Source of the DNA: Pelodera strongyloides
Lineage: Eukaryota; Nematoda; Chromadorea; Rhabditida; Rhabditidae
Assembly: GCA_036852015.1 (NCBI GenBank)
Contig: JAANDG010000007.1
Location: forward strand, 496,001-560,000
Length of the DNA stretch: 64,000 nt
Direction: 5' to 3'
The translations under genes and the position numbers were made by a program. The number at the start of each line of letters is the position of its first letter. Position 1 is the stretch's first letter. The notes below the pieces were generated by a model. It saw only the letters and a program-made list of their open reading frames with translations, did not search any database and had not been told where the DNA came from. Shown piece after piece: positions 1 through 11,940 of this stretch.

Positions 1-183
1 TTTTAGTAACAGACGCGCTTATACTGGGATATTGGAGTGATATAGTTCAGTTTTACAACTAGCGACATCGACCACCAACGCGCAAAGAAAGTCAGCAAAT
101 TCATCCGGGCCCGGAGAGCACTATATTGAATGTCTCTTCCCACGCGAGAGCACGTTATTGATTGGACCGACCCCCAGACCCAC

Positions 184-1306
184 CTTCGAGTAGCAAACGG
201 CGATGTTGGAGTGGAGGGCGGAGAAGAGCTTCCTCAATCCGTCCTCCTCTTCGGGGATATTCGAAGGGTCGATGATGTTCACGGCCCTACAAAGACACAT
301 ACGAATTATTTGATACTAACATGTATGAGATACCTAAATAACGGTTATACACTGTCACGAACAGAAATCGTACAAATTAACAACTTAGAGTCATATGCGA
401 CCACTCAGGATACGTAGCAAACATTAATAACTGCCAGAGTGAAACTGGTGAAATAATTAGATGAGACCCTTTCGATCCGAATGCTAGTATAGTTTCAAGT
501 CGTGAGCCACATGTTTCAGGGCAAACTCTTTAACAAATGCAGAGATTTCTCTATGTTGAGTTGAAGTAGACAATTGCGTTCACCTCCTTTAATCCACTTA
601 TTCCTTTCCTGTACAGAACAAACATCCAAAAGTAATAGAGGAATCAGGCTACAAACTACAAAAGGATAAGGAACAAGTCAACGAACCAACCTTCTATACA
701 CAAATATAGCCTTCTCGTAGTCTTTCCTTGAGAAGAAGAAGTTTCCTCTCTCCTTGATCATGATCACAAAGTCGGAGAGCTCTTCATTGGGCATGGTCAG
801 GTACTTGGGAGATTCGCCAATCTCTACCAGCTCCAACTGAAATAGAACTCAAATGTCTTTTGTGAGATCAGGTCAGTTGGCAGAAGAAGGACAGACCACT
901 CCTCATTCTTTTAGTACCCTTTATTTCAGACGCAAATGGTGTGCGCCATCAATCTTTTCCTTCTCCGCCACTTGACAAAACTCATTGCTCGGTTGGTTCG
1001 GCTACAAATTCAAAGTTCCTTGATTTGAACATGGTGATCTATTACTACACCTGTCGGCTTACCATATCAAGTATAGAAATAGACTACACAATCAATACGA
1101 CACAACAAATTTGCATATGAGTCTAATCCTAATCCCCCACCGTGTATTCCATCTGCAAGTTGGGTCCAATCTCCGGTTCATCCAGTCCGAGGTCTCCGTA
1201 TGCAAATCGAGCATCTGTTCTGATCGCACACAGTTCGCCCTCCACCATCAACTTCACCACGATCTCCCAGGCTGCAAAGATGCTTTTCTCGTATTTCCAA
1301 CGGAGC

Positions 1307-1346
<40 letters not shown>

Positions 1347-3161
1347 GATGATCAGTTCCTTGGACCAACGCTCACACACCACATCATACACATTAACTAC
1401 TACTACAAAAATAGCAATTAGAGGAGAACGATCACAGTACCATCAATGACCATTCCAAATCCGGTGACGAAACGAAGGCACTCATGACTGTCCAAATCAC
1501 GAAGTGTATCCACGATCTGAATATACGTTGAGGAGTAATTTAAGACGAACGAACAAAGCGGACTCAATAAAAAGGCGAGAAAAATAAATTCAGCTTTAAG
1601 TTTTAGTTTTAGTCTAAGTTTGCCTAAGTTTGTTTGATGGAAATTAAAACATGACCTGTCAGCCTATGCCTATGCAGTTGCCCGGCGTACGCTTCACAAA
1701 CCCCGAACCATACGCTTTAATGTCTTACAGTACTGTGTCAATCCCCGCCCGCTCACCTTTACAGTAACCCACTGTCCATCTCGGCTCTTCACTTCTCCGT
1801 GTCCCTTTCTCAACGTCTTCTTCAGCAATTGTCCACTTCCAAAGAGATCCTCCCAGTCTTCGCCACGCTGGCGGGCCTGGAAGAATCAATTAGAATTAGA
1901 AGGAACCTTACCTTACCTTGATAAAGTTAAAGCGGCACCCGATATATAAACCGATGCCGAGCATGGCTAACTCAAAGTCACCGACTTCTCTCCACGCACT
2001 AAGAATTAAGAAAGCTGAACATAATTTCAAACTTTAGATATTAATTCGACGAACATATGCCAACAGTAGGACCAAACACTCAAATGATAGCAAAAAAAAC
2101 TAGGCGAGTCATAGTCCGCATCCGCATTGCTGGACCTCAAAAAGCAAAATGTTGCACAGGGTAGATATACGTACAACTGCTAAAAACCAGCTATTCGTTG
2201 ACGTGCGAGAACAATGTGATATTCAATAAATTTAAATTACCTCATGCTCCAGCTTGCACGATGTTTCCAGCGCATCACTCGAAGGTCCTTTCACTTGGGT
2301 GGCAATAGTCTAAAGCACTTTAGTACATCTCCACATAAACAAGGGAACGCCTACTTACGCTGAAACCCCTTTTTCATACAGTATAGCAGCGAGGCATCGC
2401 CCACATAAAATGCAGTGTTGTCAAGACAGGTTCCTGTTCGTTCGCTAATCACTTCCGAATACCGTAAGTTATACTTACTTATGAGTTCCTTAAGACAGAT
2501 ATAACTTATGGTACATAAGACAGTACCGTAAGACATACTTCCGATTACCTTAAGGCATACTTACTTATAAGTTCCTTAAGACAGATATAACTTCCGAGTA
2601 CCGTAAGGCCTTTGCAAACGTCACATACAAGACAGTTATCTTAGCGCAACGTACGCCCGAACATACTAAACAAACAAACCTGGGTCCTAGCCGCTCTGGT
2701 GACGTCACTATCCGACAAAGCTCTATCGTCATCTGCAAGCCCCTCGTCCAATGATGAAGCTCCCGACGAGACAGCTGATCGATAATTCTTTATCTAAAAG
2801 GAGGTAATTTACTTAAAGCGGCATAACAACCGGTTTTTGAAACGGAATATGAATGTAGCAGTCCAGCACACTACGCTTCACAAACCTGGTGTTAGCTACA
2901 ACAAATCACATAAACCCGTTACCAAGAATGAGGCGAACAAAGCTGTTTAACATTTACAAAATGGGTTTTTCTAAAGATAACACTCACAAAATGGGTTTTT
3001 CTAAAGATAACACGCACAAAATGGGTCTGGCAAACAGTATCGGGATATTTTAAAAAAAGCGAAATTAAACAAACTCTCAGTACCTGACTAATCTCGACCA
3101 GGTCATCTTGCTCATTGTCGACCATAGCAAATACCTCATCTACGCGCTCGTCTTCCGACAT
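184..3161 (-). CDS. FKBP8: FKBP8-like immunophilin (PPIase plus TPR), 3' end outside window
   Basis: Eight exons are joined in frame: 3084-3161, 2680-2793, 2241-2309, 1757-1876, 1441-1516, 1141-1271, 691-836 and 184-286, giving 279 codons before the gene leaves the left edge. The acidic N-terminus (starts MSEDERVDEVF) is followed by a block EDWEDLFGSGQLLKKTL, as in FKBP8/FKBP38, then a degenerate FKBP fold (DSHECLRF, GFGMVIDAWE, RFAYGDLG) at about residues 95-200. The start of a TPR region follows (KERGNFFFSRKDYEKAI; then ALHSNIAVCYSK). The family is a chaperone-like, often catalytically weak PPIase; vertebrate FKBP8 is tail-anchored in mitochondria/ER and binds Hsp90 and BCL2, but the anchor region is not in view here. 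The start at 3161 was chosen because a TTCTAG acceptor lies 22 bp upstream; an in-frame ATG at 3200 would lie before that acceptor. FKBP6 is the main alternative. Confidence 0.8.
1308..1344. repeat. (GA)n microsatellite
   Basis: Uninterrupted GA dinucleotides, about 18 units, just upstream (transcript sense) of the FKBP8-like exon at 1141-1271. On the transcript strand it reads (TC)n and may serve as a long pyrimidine tract before the acceptor. Confidence 0.95.
2440..2612. repeat. Tandem CTTAAG-rich repeat in FKBP8-like intron
   Basis: Two nearly identical blocks of about 46 bp (around 2462-2507 and 2547-2593) each contain TACTTACTTAT, then AGTTCCTTAAGACAGATATA and ACTT. They are spaced about 85 bp apart and are bordered by further ACCGTAAG/ACCTTAAG copies. 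Intronic; no function visible. Confidence 0.7.
2945..3026. repeat. Short tandem repeat, about 34-bp unit, 2.5 copies
   Basis: The unit CACAAAATGGGTTTTTCTAA followed by AGATAACACT occurs twice in direct succession, with a third truncated copy (CACAAAATGGGTCTGG). It lies in the first intron of the FKBP8-like gene, close to the donor of exon 1. Confidence 0.75.
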
Positions 3162-4322
3162 TACCAAAGGGTTCGAACTTTCCCTAGAACAGGTAAACAT
3201 TATTATTCCTTGAGTATGTTACACAAAGCAATAACGGGCGCAAAGAAACCGAAAACCACAATAAAAATGCCAACCAAAAAAACTGTCGAAGAAATTGAAT
3301 CCCAACTTACAAGGGAAATGTTAAAGAGCACATAAAGACATCATTCCACTTCCATATTCATTTATTACTATTAACAAGCATTCATAACATTCATAACAAT
3401 AACATGCATAACAACTGGTATAACAGACAAGATCTAATCGCACACGCAATGAAGCAAAAACCGTAAGCAACTTCAGGAAATCCAAAAAAAAATAAACAGA
3501 GTAATAGAGTGCTACAATTTTCACAAAGTCCTACTTATTGATTTAAAAAAAAACGCTTTTCCGATACATAAAATATTCTAACTACACCTTCTTGAACTAA
3601 CAATTGAAGCATCAGAACCAGGCAATACTACACAAATAAACCTGTCGTATGCCCCAGAAAGGCGATTATTATGGAGCTGAAAGTTGGGACATACACAAGA
3701 AAATCAAAAGATGACTACAACGAGCTGGCGAGAAAAAAAGAAAAATCAGAAACTCTATGACACATCGACTAACAAAACCTTTCTCCACCAAGCCAACTTC
3801 ACTGATTAGTGATATGCAAATTTGTCACCGACTATTCGAGAATCCTGCTACGACATTCAAATAAAGTTGCCCCAATTAACCTAGGGTTACGTATGTAAGT
3901 CAGCGCGCAGGAAAATCCGGACCGTGCAGAAATATCGATTAATCACAGGGTATCCAGAATATTCTTCCTCTGTCGGCCAATCTGAAACAGAACAATGCAA
4001 TTCGTACATAGGCATTTTTTAATACTATGCATGAGTAAAACAATATGCACAAAAAGGCTAACGGCTCAGAGCAAGACAACACGCACAAAACGCCTCACGG
4101 CTCAGAGGCTCATTAATATCAGATATTGCAAAGCTCGAATTAGCTACCAAGCTACATCACTTATACATACAAAGAACCTGTGCTGAAACATTTTACATGC
4201 CAAATCAAATTTTGGTGCCCGTTGTACTATGTACCGTAAAACTACATAATACTGCTTGTCTCACCAAACCTCAGAGTAGAATCTAAACCTCAGAACTCAA
4301 ACTATAAACCTCATGCTACAAA
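3162..4322. other. Intergenic: POLR3C 3' side to FKBP8-like start
   Basis: 1.16 kb without convincing coding sequence. On the minus strand an ATTAAA-like signal (4018-4023) lies about 300 bp after the POLR3C stop, and AATAAA lies at 3361-3366. A pair of imperfect repeats (GCACAAAAAGGCTAACGGCT / GCACAAAACGCCTCACGGCT) sits at about 4048-4105. An acceptor-like TGTTCTAG ends at 3184, 22 bp before the FKBP8-like ATG. Confidence 0.6.
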
Positions 4323-7300
4323 CTACAATGCACGAACCTTCGGAAGTGGTGGCCTCTCCGAGTGGAAGAGGTGCATTCTGAAGATGAACATCGCGTGTTC
4401 AATCTCCAACTCGGCAGCCATCAGCTTCTTCCGAGAGGCTTCGTAATGCTCGAGTTCCTGATGGTCGGCAGTGCTCAGATATAGTTCCTCGACTTCACTT
4501 TTCTAAAAAAAAAGTAAAAGGTACGGTTTGGAGAAGTCGGGAAATATTTAACGTGTAGAAAATGGGAGAAAGTTAGCGCTCAATTATACTCCAATTCCGC
4601 TTTTCAAAACTAGTATGTATTACATAGAAGAACAAATTCACATCCGATTCCTTCGGGAAATACTCCCAGTAGAGAGAAAATAATATTTCTCAGGGAGCAA
4701 GCTCCGTGCGTAAATTGAAGTAATCTGTTCGGCTTAGGGACACAAACAGATTACATTACAATATAAGTCTACTATCTGATCTGTTTTGCCCTAGACCATT
4801 TATATGGATCAATTCAAATAACGTGTTGTTAGGACGCAATTTGAACAGATACGCTTGGACATTGTACCACACTAGAACAAAGGAACCCTCTGTTGAAGCG
4901 TAAAAGATTTATATATTAAAATATAGCCGTCCCCCTAAGCCTAAGACTAAGCCTATGTAATACCTGTTGTTCTCTCGTCTCCTCGTCTACGGTATCGTCC
5001 TTTTCAATGTTCTCTTTAATATTTTCTAGTTTCTGCTTTCTGTCCAACAAGTTATGGTGTTCCTTCGTTTCGTGGTGACGACGGAGGATCAAATTACGCA
5101 AAATCTGAAAATTTCTAAATTTTCATAGAAGCCATAGAAATATTAGCGGGATGGGTTTGCCACCCCCTTTCCAAGTTTTTGCGGACCATCACGATTAAAG
5201 ACCATACCATTTCTACTACAGTAACTAACCATCACTGAATAGCCCGAACTCATCAGAATACGCAGCGCACCAAACATATCAGCATAGTTGACAACGTCAA
5301 TGAAGATTTTAGGCAAAAACTTCGCAAATTGCATTTTTGTTGGCTGAGTATCCGCACATTAATACGAATCTACCTGCAGTAGCATGTCCGCGAAGCTAAC
5401 TACCTATCTCAGCTTATAACATATAACAATTTAACAATCAACGAAACAAAATCCAAACCTTAAACGTGCACTCCTCGGCCAGTCTCACACATCGTTCAAA
5501 GTCCACACTATACAAGTAGAAGGTGCGGGCGGGCGCAAAATCGTTCGTCTTCCCCATTGGCTGAAAATATACACATGTGATGTGCTTCATTGATAAAAAC
5601 TTCCCAGATTGAATTCGCGCTGCAGGGCGCGCCGTGGCTTTTAAGATGGCGCTAGGTGACCCTCTGCATTCAGGAAACAAACGAAAAAAACTTAGCGCTA
5701 CTTCTACTCACTATGTCACACTGTCCACATTATGTTTCGGCAATGAATATTGTGTATTGAAATGAAGAAATAACAAAAAAGGTTAACCATAATCCTACCC
5801 TAACGGTCACATAATTCTCCTCCATCATTGCGTAGAGGAGTTCGCGAGTTTGTTTTGCCGACATCATCACTTCCTTTTCAATCTGAATATACAAGCATAT
5901 AAAACAAATGAAAACTATTAAAACCCGGTCCAGATCATCTCTGCTAAACAGAGCAATTTTCTCTGCTAAATGCCTAACGGGAAAAGTTATACAGTAAACC
6001 TAAAAGTCGCCCAGATAAAATCCAGTCTGATCTGAAGCAGTGTTCCACATTCATTGTCAACACGCCTGCATCGGATACCCACCGATACGCTCCCCATTTC
6101 TCTATTATCTCTTTTCTTCTCTCTCTCTCTCTCTCTCTGTATCTCTCTCTCTCTCTGTATTCCTCGAGCTCGTCTCGTTCATCTCTAGTATTCCAGTTTC
6201 TCCAAGTTCACCGGTCTCTCAGTTTCCCAAATAGGCTCAAAAGCATCAATAACTAAAATCTTACAAATATAAAACCACTCACATGTTCTTCTTCCATGAA
6301 TCCATTCTTGATGAGAAGTCGAAAGATTCGGACAGCCTTTGAGTCCAACTGCTCCCTAATCATCGACTCCAGGTGTTGGCTGGCCAATTGTCGAATAGCA
6401 CGACCAAAGTCTAAAAGAATATAAAATATGAATCAAAACATAAAATTACAGCTCCAGTCGGGGAGGGGGGGGGGCGTGGTCAAGTGGCAAGGCCCTTGCT
6501 CTTCGATCCCGGCCCGGAACCCCCTCACCCCACCAAAGGTGTAAAAGTTGGTAGCTGGGTAAAACCAGCGGAGATAAATCGACTTCCCGAGCAGATTGGC
6601 CACCGGGAAGTTAAAACGGCCAGTATGTCCAGCCTCTGAGCTGGACCCCTGTGCACCGTTTCCGCGGATTCGGTTGATATAACCCGGTTCACTTTATCAC
6701 TTTATCTTTTATCAAGTCGGGTAATTAATTAACGGTTAAGCCGCTTTCCTCCCACTCTTGATAAGGTAAAGTTTTGGGTGGAGTAAGATGAAAAATAGAG
6801 ATTTCTTCTTCTGAATCTAAAGACACATACCAATCTACCCATACACTTTTTTTGCTAAAGTTGAAACTAGTGTTATAGTATTCAAACGCTCTTGGATAAC
6901 AAACAACTCTCCAGTAAGCCCCCGTCTACTAAATGAAACCAATGATGGAGCTAGGTGACAAAGCGAGAGTGGGAACAATGAAAAAGCATGATGACAAAAA
7001 GACTCACCCACAACGTACAGACCACCCGACGAATCTCCGGCCTTCCTGAGTACACCATTCGAGTCGTCGGCCAGTACCTAGAACACATAAGCCTTTCCTA
7101 AAGAAACAAAAATACGCTTCAGGGCATAAACCTCGCAGTCCAGAGGCGTTCGCGAATACTCTCTGTTTCTGAGAGGCAGTGAGAGGCTGCCTGTCAGACA
7201 GGCTAGCTCTAGATCTGATAGGCTAGTCCCGTTACGGTTAAACTTATTGTACCACCGCCGAACTTCGCATCCGCATGCATATAATATGCTAGTTGGGCGG

Positions 7301-10300
7301 AGCCATGAGCTCTCCAAATTTACGCAAAATCCTCATTCCTGCGGTGGTTAGCCGGTGAGCTGACTTAGGCTATGATAAAATTGACATTCATGCGGTGGTT
7401 CAGCTCACCGGCTGGATCCTGCATAAGACACCACGTACTGGATCCCTGTTGCAATCGTCGACAAAAACCAACAGAAACCAGTAAAAAAAACCCAGGCAAT
7501 ACAACCGGACGGTTCTGACGGATCAGCTGCCTACGTGAACGTTACGAAATGTCAGTTTCCCCAAAAATGGTATATGTTTCAACAGGTACATATGACATGA
7601 TGGTTCGAACGGACCACTTAATTGTACAACATGGACAATATGGTTAGCACACATTAAGAAATGTACAAACATGTACTATGTGAAAGACAAACAAAGAAAG
7701 AATAATTGTCTCACCTTGAGAGCCCATTCGACGTCGTTCTTTTCCAATCCAAGATCACTATCCTTCACGGCGCGCATTATGTCGAAAATCTAGAAATACA
7801 CTCTTCACGCTTGGGCTTCATGTGATGATAAATAAATCAATATTTTACGCCTCAAGAGCGTGCACCTTAACTCAAGGGAGTTCAAAGTTCAATTCCAATG
7901 TTTGCTTATGACATGTTCCGCAGAGGTCCTGAGCAGTAGGCGACGAGTTCCAGATGACAAATTGTTCGACGTCTTCGGTCTAGGGCCAGGAGGGATCGCC
8001 CATCATTCCCTCGCCGGGTGGTGGTACATACATGCAGTGCTACTTTATTTTTATGTTTATCACCACTCAAATTGTCACCTAAATACAAAACGTACAAGTT
8101 AAAAGTAAAGCCGTACCGGTATAGGAAACGATTCTGTAGCCGAAGGAGCAGTGGCCCGGAGTTCATTTACTTTCAACAGGGCTGCCACCGTATTCCGACA
8201 TATAACATCAGATTTCGTCATCTAAAATATAATAAAAGGAAATATACTAGGTAAAGACAAACTGACTAACAACAAACTACAAGAATATCTTGTAAGAGAC
8301 CACACTAGGAATACCACATTCAAAGCGAAATAACAGCTGGTGTTTTGATGAACTTGTGCCGTATTTATGCTAAATGGGGTTAAATCTACTCTAAACAAGC
8401 TCACTTGTATGACAATGTAGTACTGCGCCTTATACACCGGTTGTTATGCCGCCTTAATATTTTGTAAATAACAGCAGGATAAGCCCACAAATGTCAAAGA
8501 CGAAAGACTTGCAACTTTTGGAAGAGGCGAACATACTGAATTCGGAACCTTTATAAGTTAAAATGAAATAAAGGAATCGTACCGCATTGGCTGTTTTGTT
8601 CCCCGATAACAATCCCAGGATGAGTTGGTCACGTAGGTATCGATCGAACCTAAGAGTAGCAATAATATAACTCACAACGCAACAGTAACACTACTTAAGC
8701 TGCATAACCGGTGGATGTGTGTGAACGAGACGAAGCGTGAACGAAACGAGCCGAAGCGTTATGTAAGTGAACGTATTTGAGCAGTGTACGTTCGTAACAA
8801 ACATGAAATACCCTTTAAGAATAATACAAAATTACAAACGAGAAAACAAACAGTAGTATGGATTATGGATGAAGGCAAAAGAACAAAACGGTGTGTTTCA
8901 TAAAATAGGTATACACAAAATTACGGATGATGAATAATAACTGTGGAAAGTTAGCGCATAATAGTTGTGCATTTGTGCAAGTCCCATTTTCTTATACACA
9001 TCTTTATGGAATACAAGGCAGATGTTAAGCTGATTGAACGGAACAAACATAGACCAACAAATAAGATCGGAATGAAAATTATCAATAAAAATACCTCTTG
9101 ATATTCAGTTTCCAGTAGATCCCTTCATCTCTATCAGCCGGAGCCGATTTTCGCTTTCTTGATCCGCCTTCCAGCTCTGAAAAAAATCAATCTGGGGTGG
9201 TTGGTGTTTGCGCCTGAGTGCCGCACCGATTAATGCCCATCAAGAGGCAAAGAGTGTTTCTCTCTCAGCCTGTGTGTGTTTCTCTCTTTTCATGGTAATT
9301 TACTTTTGCTATTGTTTTTCGTTTTTCTAATAAAGAGTTTAATATAAGAGTTTCCTACACCAAAGTGCACCAACCTATACTATCCCTAACGTCTTGAAGT
9401 ACAAGATCTGGACAGAGGTACGGATCTTGTAGGTTTGCGAACATTGGACAGCCCTGGAACACACAAAAATGAGTTTCTTAAAAAAGTGAATATAGTAAAA
9501 GTAAGCCACTTGTAAGTAAGATGCAAGTTCGCCATAGGGTATTAATTAATTTTATCTCGATATACATGACCAATAAGTCATATTACTAATAGTGTACTAC
9601 TCTACCTTCTATCTTACAGTCTGCCAGTTCTTCATAGTACCCCAAACCCCAATACACAAGCAAAAACACCACAGAGGACAGAAAAAAAATAAACAAAAAT
9701 TTTCCATACCCTGAACACATCCTCCACTTGCGGCAGTCTAGTTACAAATTGAGATTCGGCGAGTCGAACAAACTTCTCTTTGATCTGAACTTAAGCAAAT
9801 TAATAAACAAAACACCGGGAATACGCTCCCAGAGTCCCAGCTCCCAGTGGGAGGTGAGAAAAGGAAAGGGATCACACGAATCAGAGACACGCAGAGACAA
9901 ATTCTCCCAACCGGTTAGGCTCCCACTGTTCGTGAATACGGCCACAGGAGCTCGCTCCTTCAATAAAGTGTACTGTGTAGAGTTGTATGTATAGTCTTTC
10001 TAATGCAATAAGGCACTTATATTGTTTATACTTATATGTAAATTACAATTACAGTAATATGCCTACCTCTCCCATCCCGACGTCGTCATGCCGTGCGGCT
10101 ACCCGTCTGATTATTTCTGAACAAGTCAGTCTTCCTTCGCCAATAATCACTTCACAAATCGATTCGGCTACAGTACCGTAGAGGAGTTTAATGATCATGC
10201 AGCACCTAAACAAGAAAATAGTTGATTGACTACATATAAACAAGGATCCTATTAATACATAAGCACTATAAAACTTATGTTTTTAGTTTGTGTGTTATTT

Positions 10301-11283
10301 TATATGTTATGTTTCAATTTTCACCTGACTGGTGTGTGCTTCATTGCTAATAAATGTTCAAATGTTCAAATAAATAGTCTTGATGCTTGATGCTATATAA
10401 ATAGGGGTCACATAAGCAAACGCTATAACACCCATACGCTCGTTGACTTCAGAACATATCAACATATACGAGGCACTCGAATTTGGAAAATGGAAAACAA
10501 ATAAATATCAACGCTGAAGGCTGAAAGGACACGAAAACCGCAAATCACCCAACAATAACCGTAATCTACGTATGAGAAGACAAAACAAAGTTACCTCGGT
10601 GCTCGAATCAGTGCCAGAATATGCTCCGCGTGTGCCTTATACACAGCTCGTTGTGCATTCTGCATAGAGAACGAAACAATGTTGTGCTGCTCCAGGATAG
10701 CCAACGAACGACGGATTTGCGGCGGTTTCAACTGTAATTATGGGAAATATATGTGAACGAATATAATTAGAGCAATTACCCAGAAAACTGCAACAAAAAT
10801 GAAAATTATAATCTAATAAATATCACAATGTTTCACATAGAAAATACAAGCGAAGTTGAAAGCCACCTCATCAATCCGACTAAAGTGATACACATACCGT
10901 ACTGTTCAACTGATGTACTAGCATTTGAAAAGTAGACGCTTCGCGTAACAAGGTTTCACCAACCTAAACAAAGGTCTAATTCAGTCTTAATCCATTAACT
11001 AAAAACGGCCCAGGTAATAAATACAACATCGTTGCGCTCATTCCATCCAAATATAACACTAATGAAATGAAACATATATCTGAAAATTTACATGGTGTAA
11101 ACATTCAAAATTCAGTGTACACACACAAGCAAGGACTCGCACACTCCCACAAACAAAACTGCAATGTCAGTCCACCACAAAGTATAAACTTTCTAAATTA
11201 ATTATTAATTAACATACACTGGCAACGATCGGTCCATAGTGTTCGTCAAGTACTATACGGCATAATCCCACTTTTTGAGCCAT
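4323..11283 (-). CDS. POLR3C: DNA-directed RNA polymerase III subunit RPC3 (C82/POLR3C)
   Basis: Fifteen exons join without a frame break into 494 residues: 11218-11283, 10898-10963, 10595-10731, 10067-10205, 9710-9784, 9375-9453, 9095-9176, 8583-8649, 7715-7789, 7008-7077, 6283-6410, 5805-5882, 5459-5560, 4964-5104 and 4323-4502 (stop TAG). The N-terminus (CRIVLDEHYGPIVASVGETL) is the first winged helix of RPC3. It is followed by LKPPQIRRSLAILEQHNIVS, then YKAHAEHILALIRAPR and EVIIGEGRLTCSEIIRRVA, typical of the extended winged-helix array. A charged helix (LILRRHHETKEHHNLLDRKQ) and a coiled-coil end close the protein. In yeast and human this subunit forms the C82-C34-C31 (RPC3-RPC6-RPC7) trimer on the Pol III clamp, which opens promoters of tRNA and 5S genes. 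Human RPC3 is 534 residues, so the length is normal. An acceptor TTTTCAG lies only 2 bp before the ATG. Confidence 0.93.
4880..4921 (+). repeat. Fragment of dispersed repeat E
   Basis: The stretch GAAGCGTAAAAGATTTAT followed by TATTAAAA matches the distal end of the repeat E copy at 25725-25880. Only the end of the element is recognisable. Confidence 0.5.
6117..6158. repeat. (CT)n microsatellite
   Basis: CT dinucleotides interrupted twice by GTAT, in a POLR3C intron between exons 11 and 12. Confidence 0.9.
6463..6720 (+). mobile_element. tRNA-derived SINE-like element
   Basis: A tRNA-like head starts with GGGGGCGTGGTCAAGTGG, which carries a perfect Pol III box A (TGGTCAAGTGG, 6477-6487) in a Ser/Leu-type D arm (GTGGTCAAGTGGCAAGGC). 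A box-B-like TTCGATCCC is at 6502-6510, and GGGGG pairs with CCCCC at about 6519-6524. The A-to-B gap is only about 14 bp, so the anticodon arm appears deleted. A tRNA-unrelated body follows and ends near GGTTCACTTTATCACTTTATC. It lies in the intron between POLR3C exons 10 and 11, antisense to the host gene. The exact end is uncertain. Confidence 0.6.
7826..7990 (-). mobile_element. Dispersed repeat E, copy 1
   Basis: The reverse strand reads AATTTGTCATCTGGAACTCG, then TGCTCAGGACCTCTGCGGAA, and ends with GGTGCACGCTCTTGAGGCGT. These blocks recur in the same order at 25725-25880 and partly at 49755-49878. It is non-coding and lies in a POLR3C intron. Confidence 0.7.
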
Positions 11284-11940
11284 TCCTGAAAATAATACTA
11301 TGTATTTTAGGGGGTTTTAATTAGGATCATTGCACATAAAAACAGCACAATAAATACAAATCCGTTAGCAAATGATCATATAAATGTGATACAAGTTCCT
11401 AATTAAATAGTAAATAAAGTAATATACCATCTGTGGATTTAACCAGGGTTTAAATAAAAGAATAGTTATTAAACACAATGCTATTTATTAAGCACAACAA
11501 AGCAAAAACAACAACAGATAACAAGATAACAACAAGGTAAAGGATAAAGGGAAACGGGAACAACATGAACCAGCTAATTAGTATTGGACTTCGGGTAGCG
11601 GATTTCAGTTGATCATAGATTATGATACCACAGAAATTTACTCTAAATCTATGATAGAATATAACAGGCACACTTCCAGCAAAGACAATGCCATAATTTG
11701 AAGATGATAATAGCAAAAGAAATCCAACAAAAACTACAATGGATATGACAAAAGTTGAATTTCAAGGAAGGAATATTTGACGTGTCTTACTATATCTCTT
11801 TGCTACATCTGACATTCAAATAGCTCAATAGCTTTTCAAATTTCAATAGCATCCGCATAACATAAACAAGAAAAAAAAGAAACAAACTAGGTTCGACTCC
11901 TCACAGCGGTCACAATTATTGACGAGCCACTTTTTCAGAA
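11284..11940. other. Intergenic: NGDN 3' side to POLR3C start
   Basis: 657 bp, AT-rich, with no gene seen. AATAAA on the minus strand at 11484-11489 could end the NGDN mRNA. The POLR3C side ends in TTTTCAG two bases before the ATG. An 88-residue open frame on the minus strand (11450-11716) is hydrophobic and AT-driven and looks fortuitous. Confidence 0.6.

Noticed and set aside
2351..2536. Possible extra FKBP8-like exon (ERTGTCLDNTAFYVGDAS)
   Set aside because: It ends at a usable-looking donor but in a phase that would break the frame of the next exon (2241-2309); joining without it is clean.
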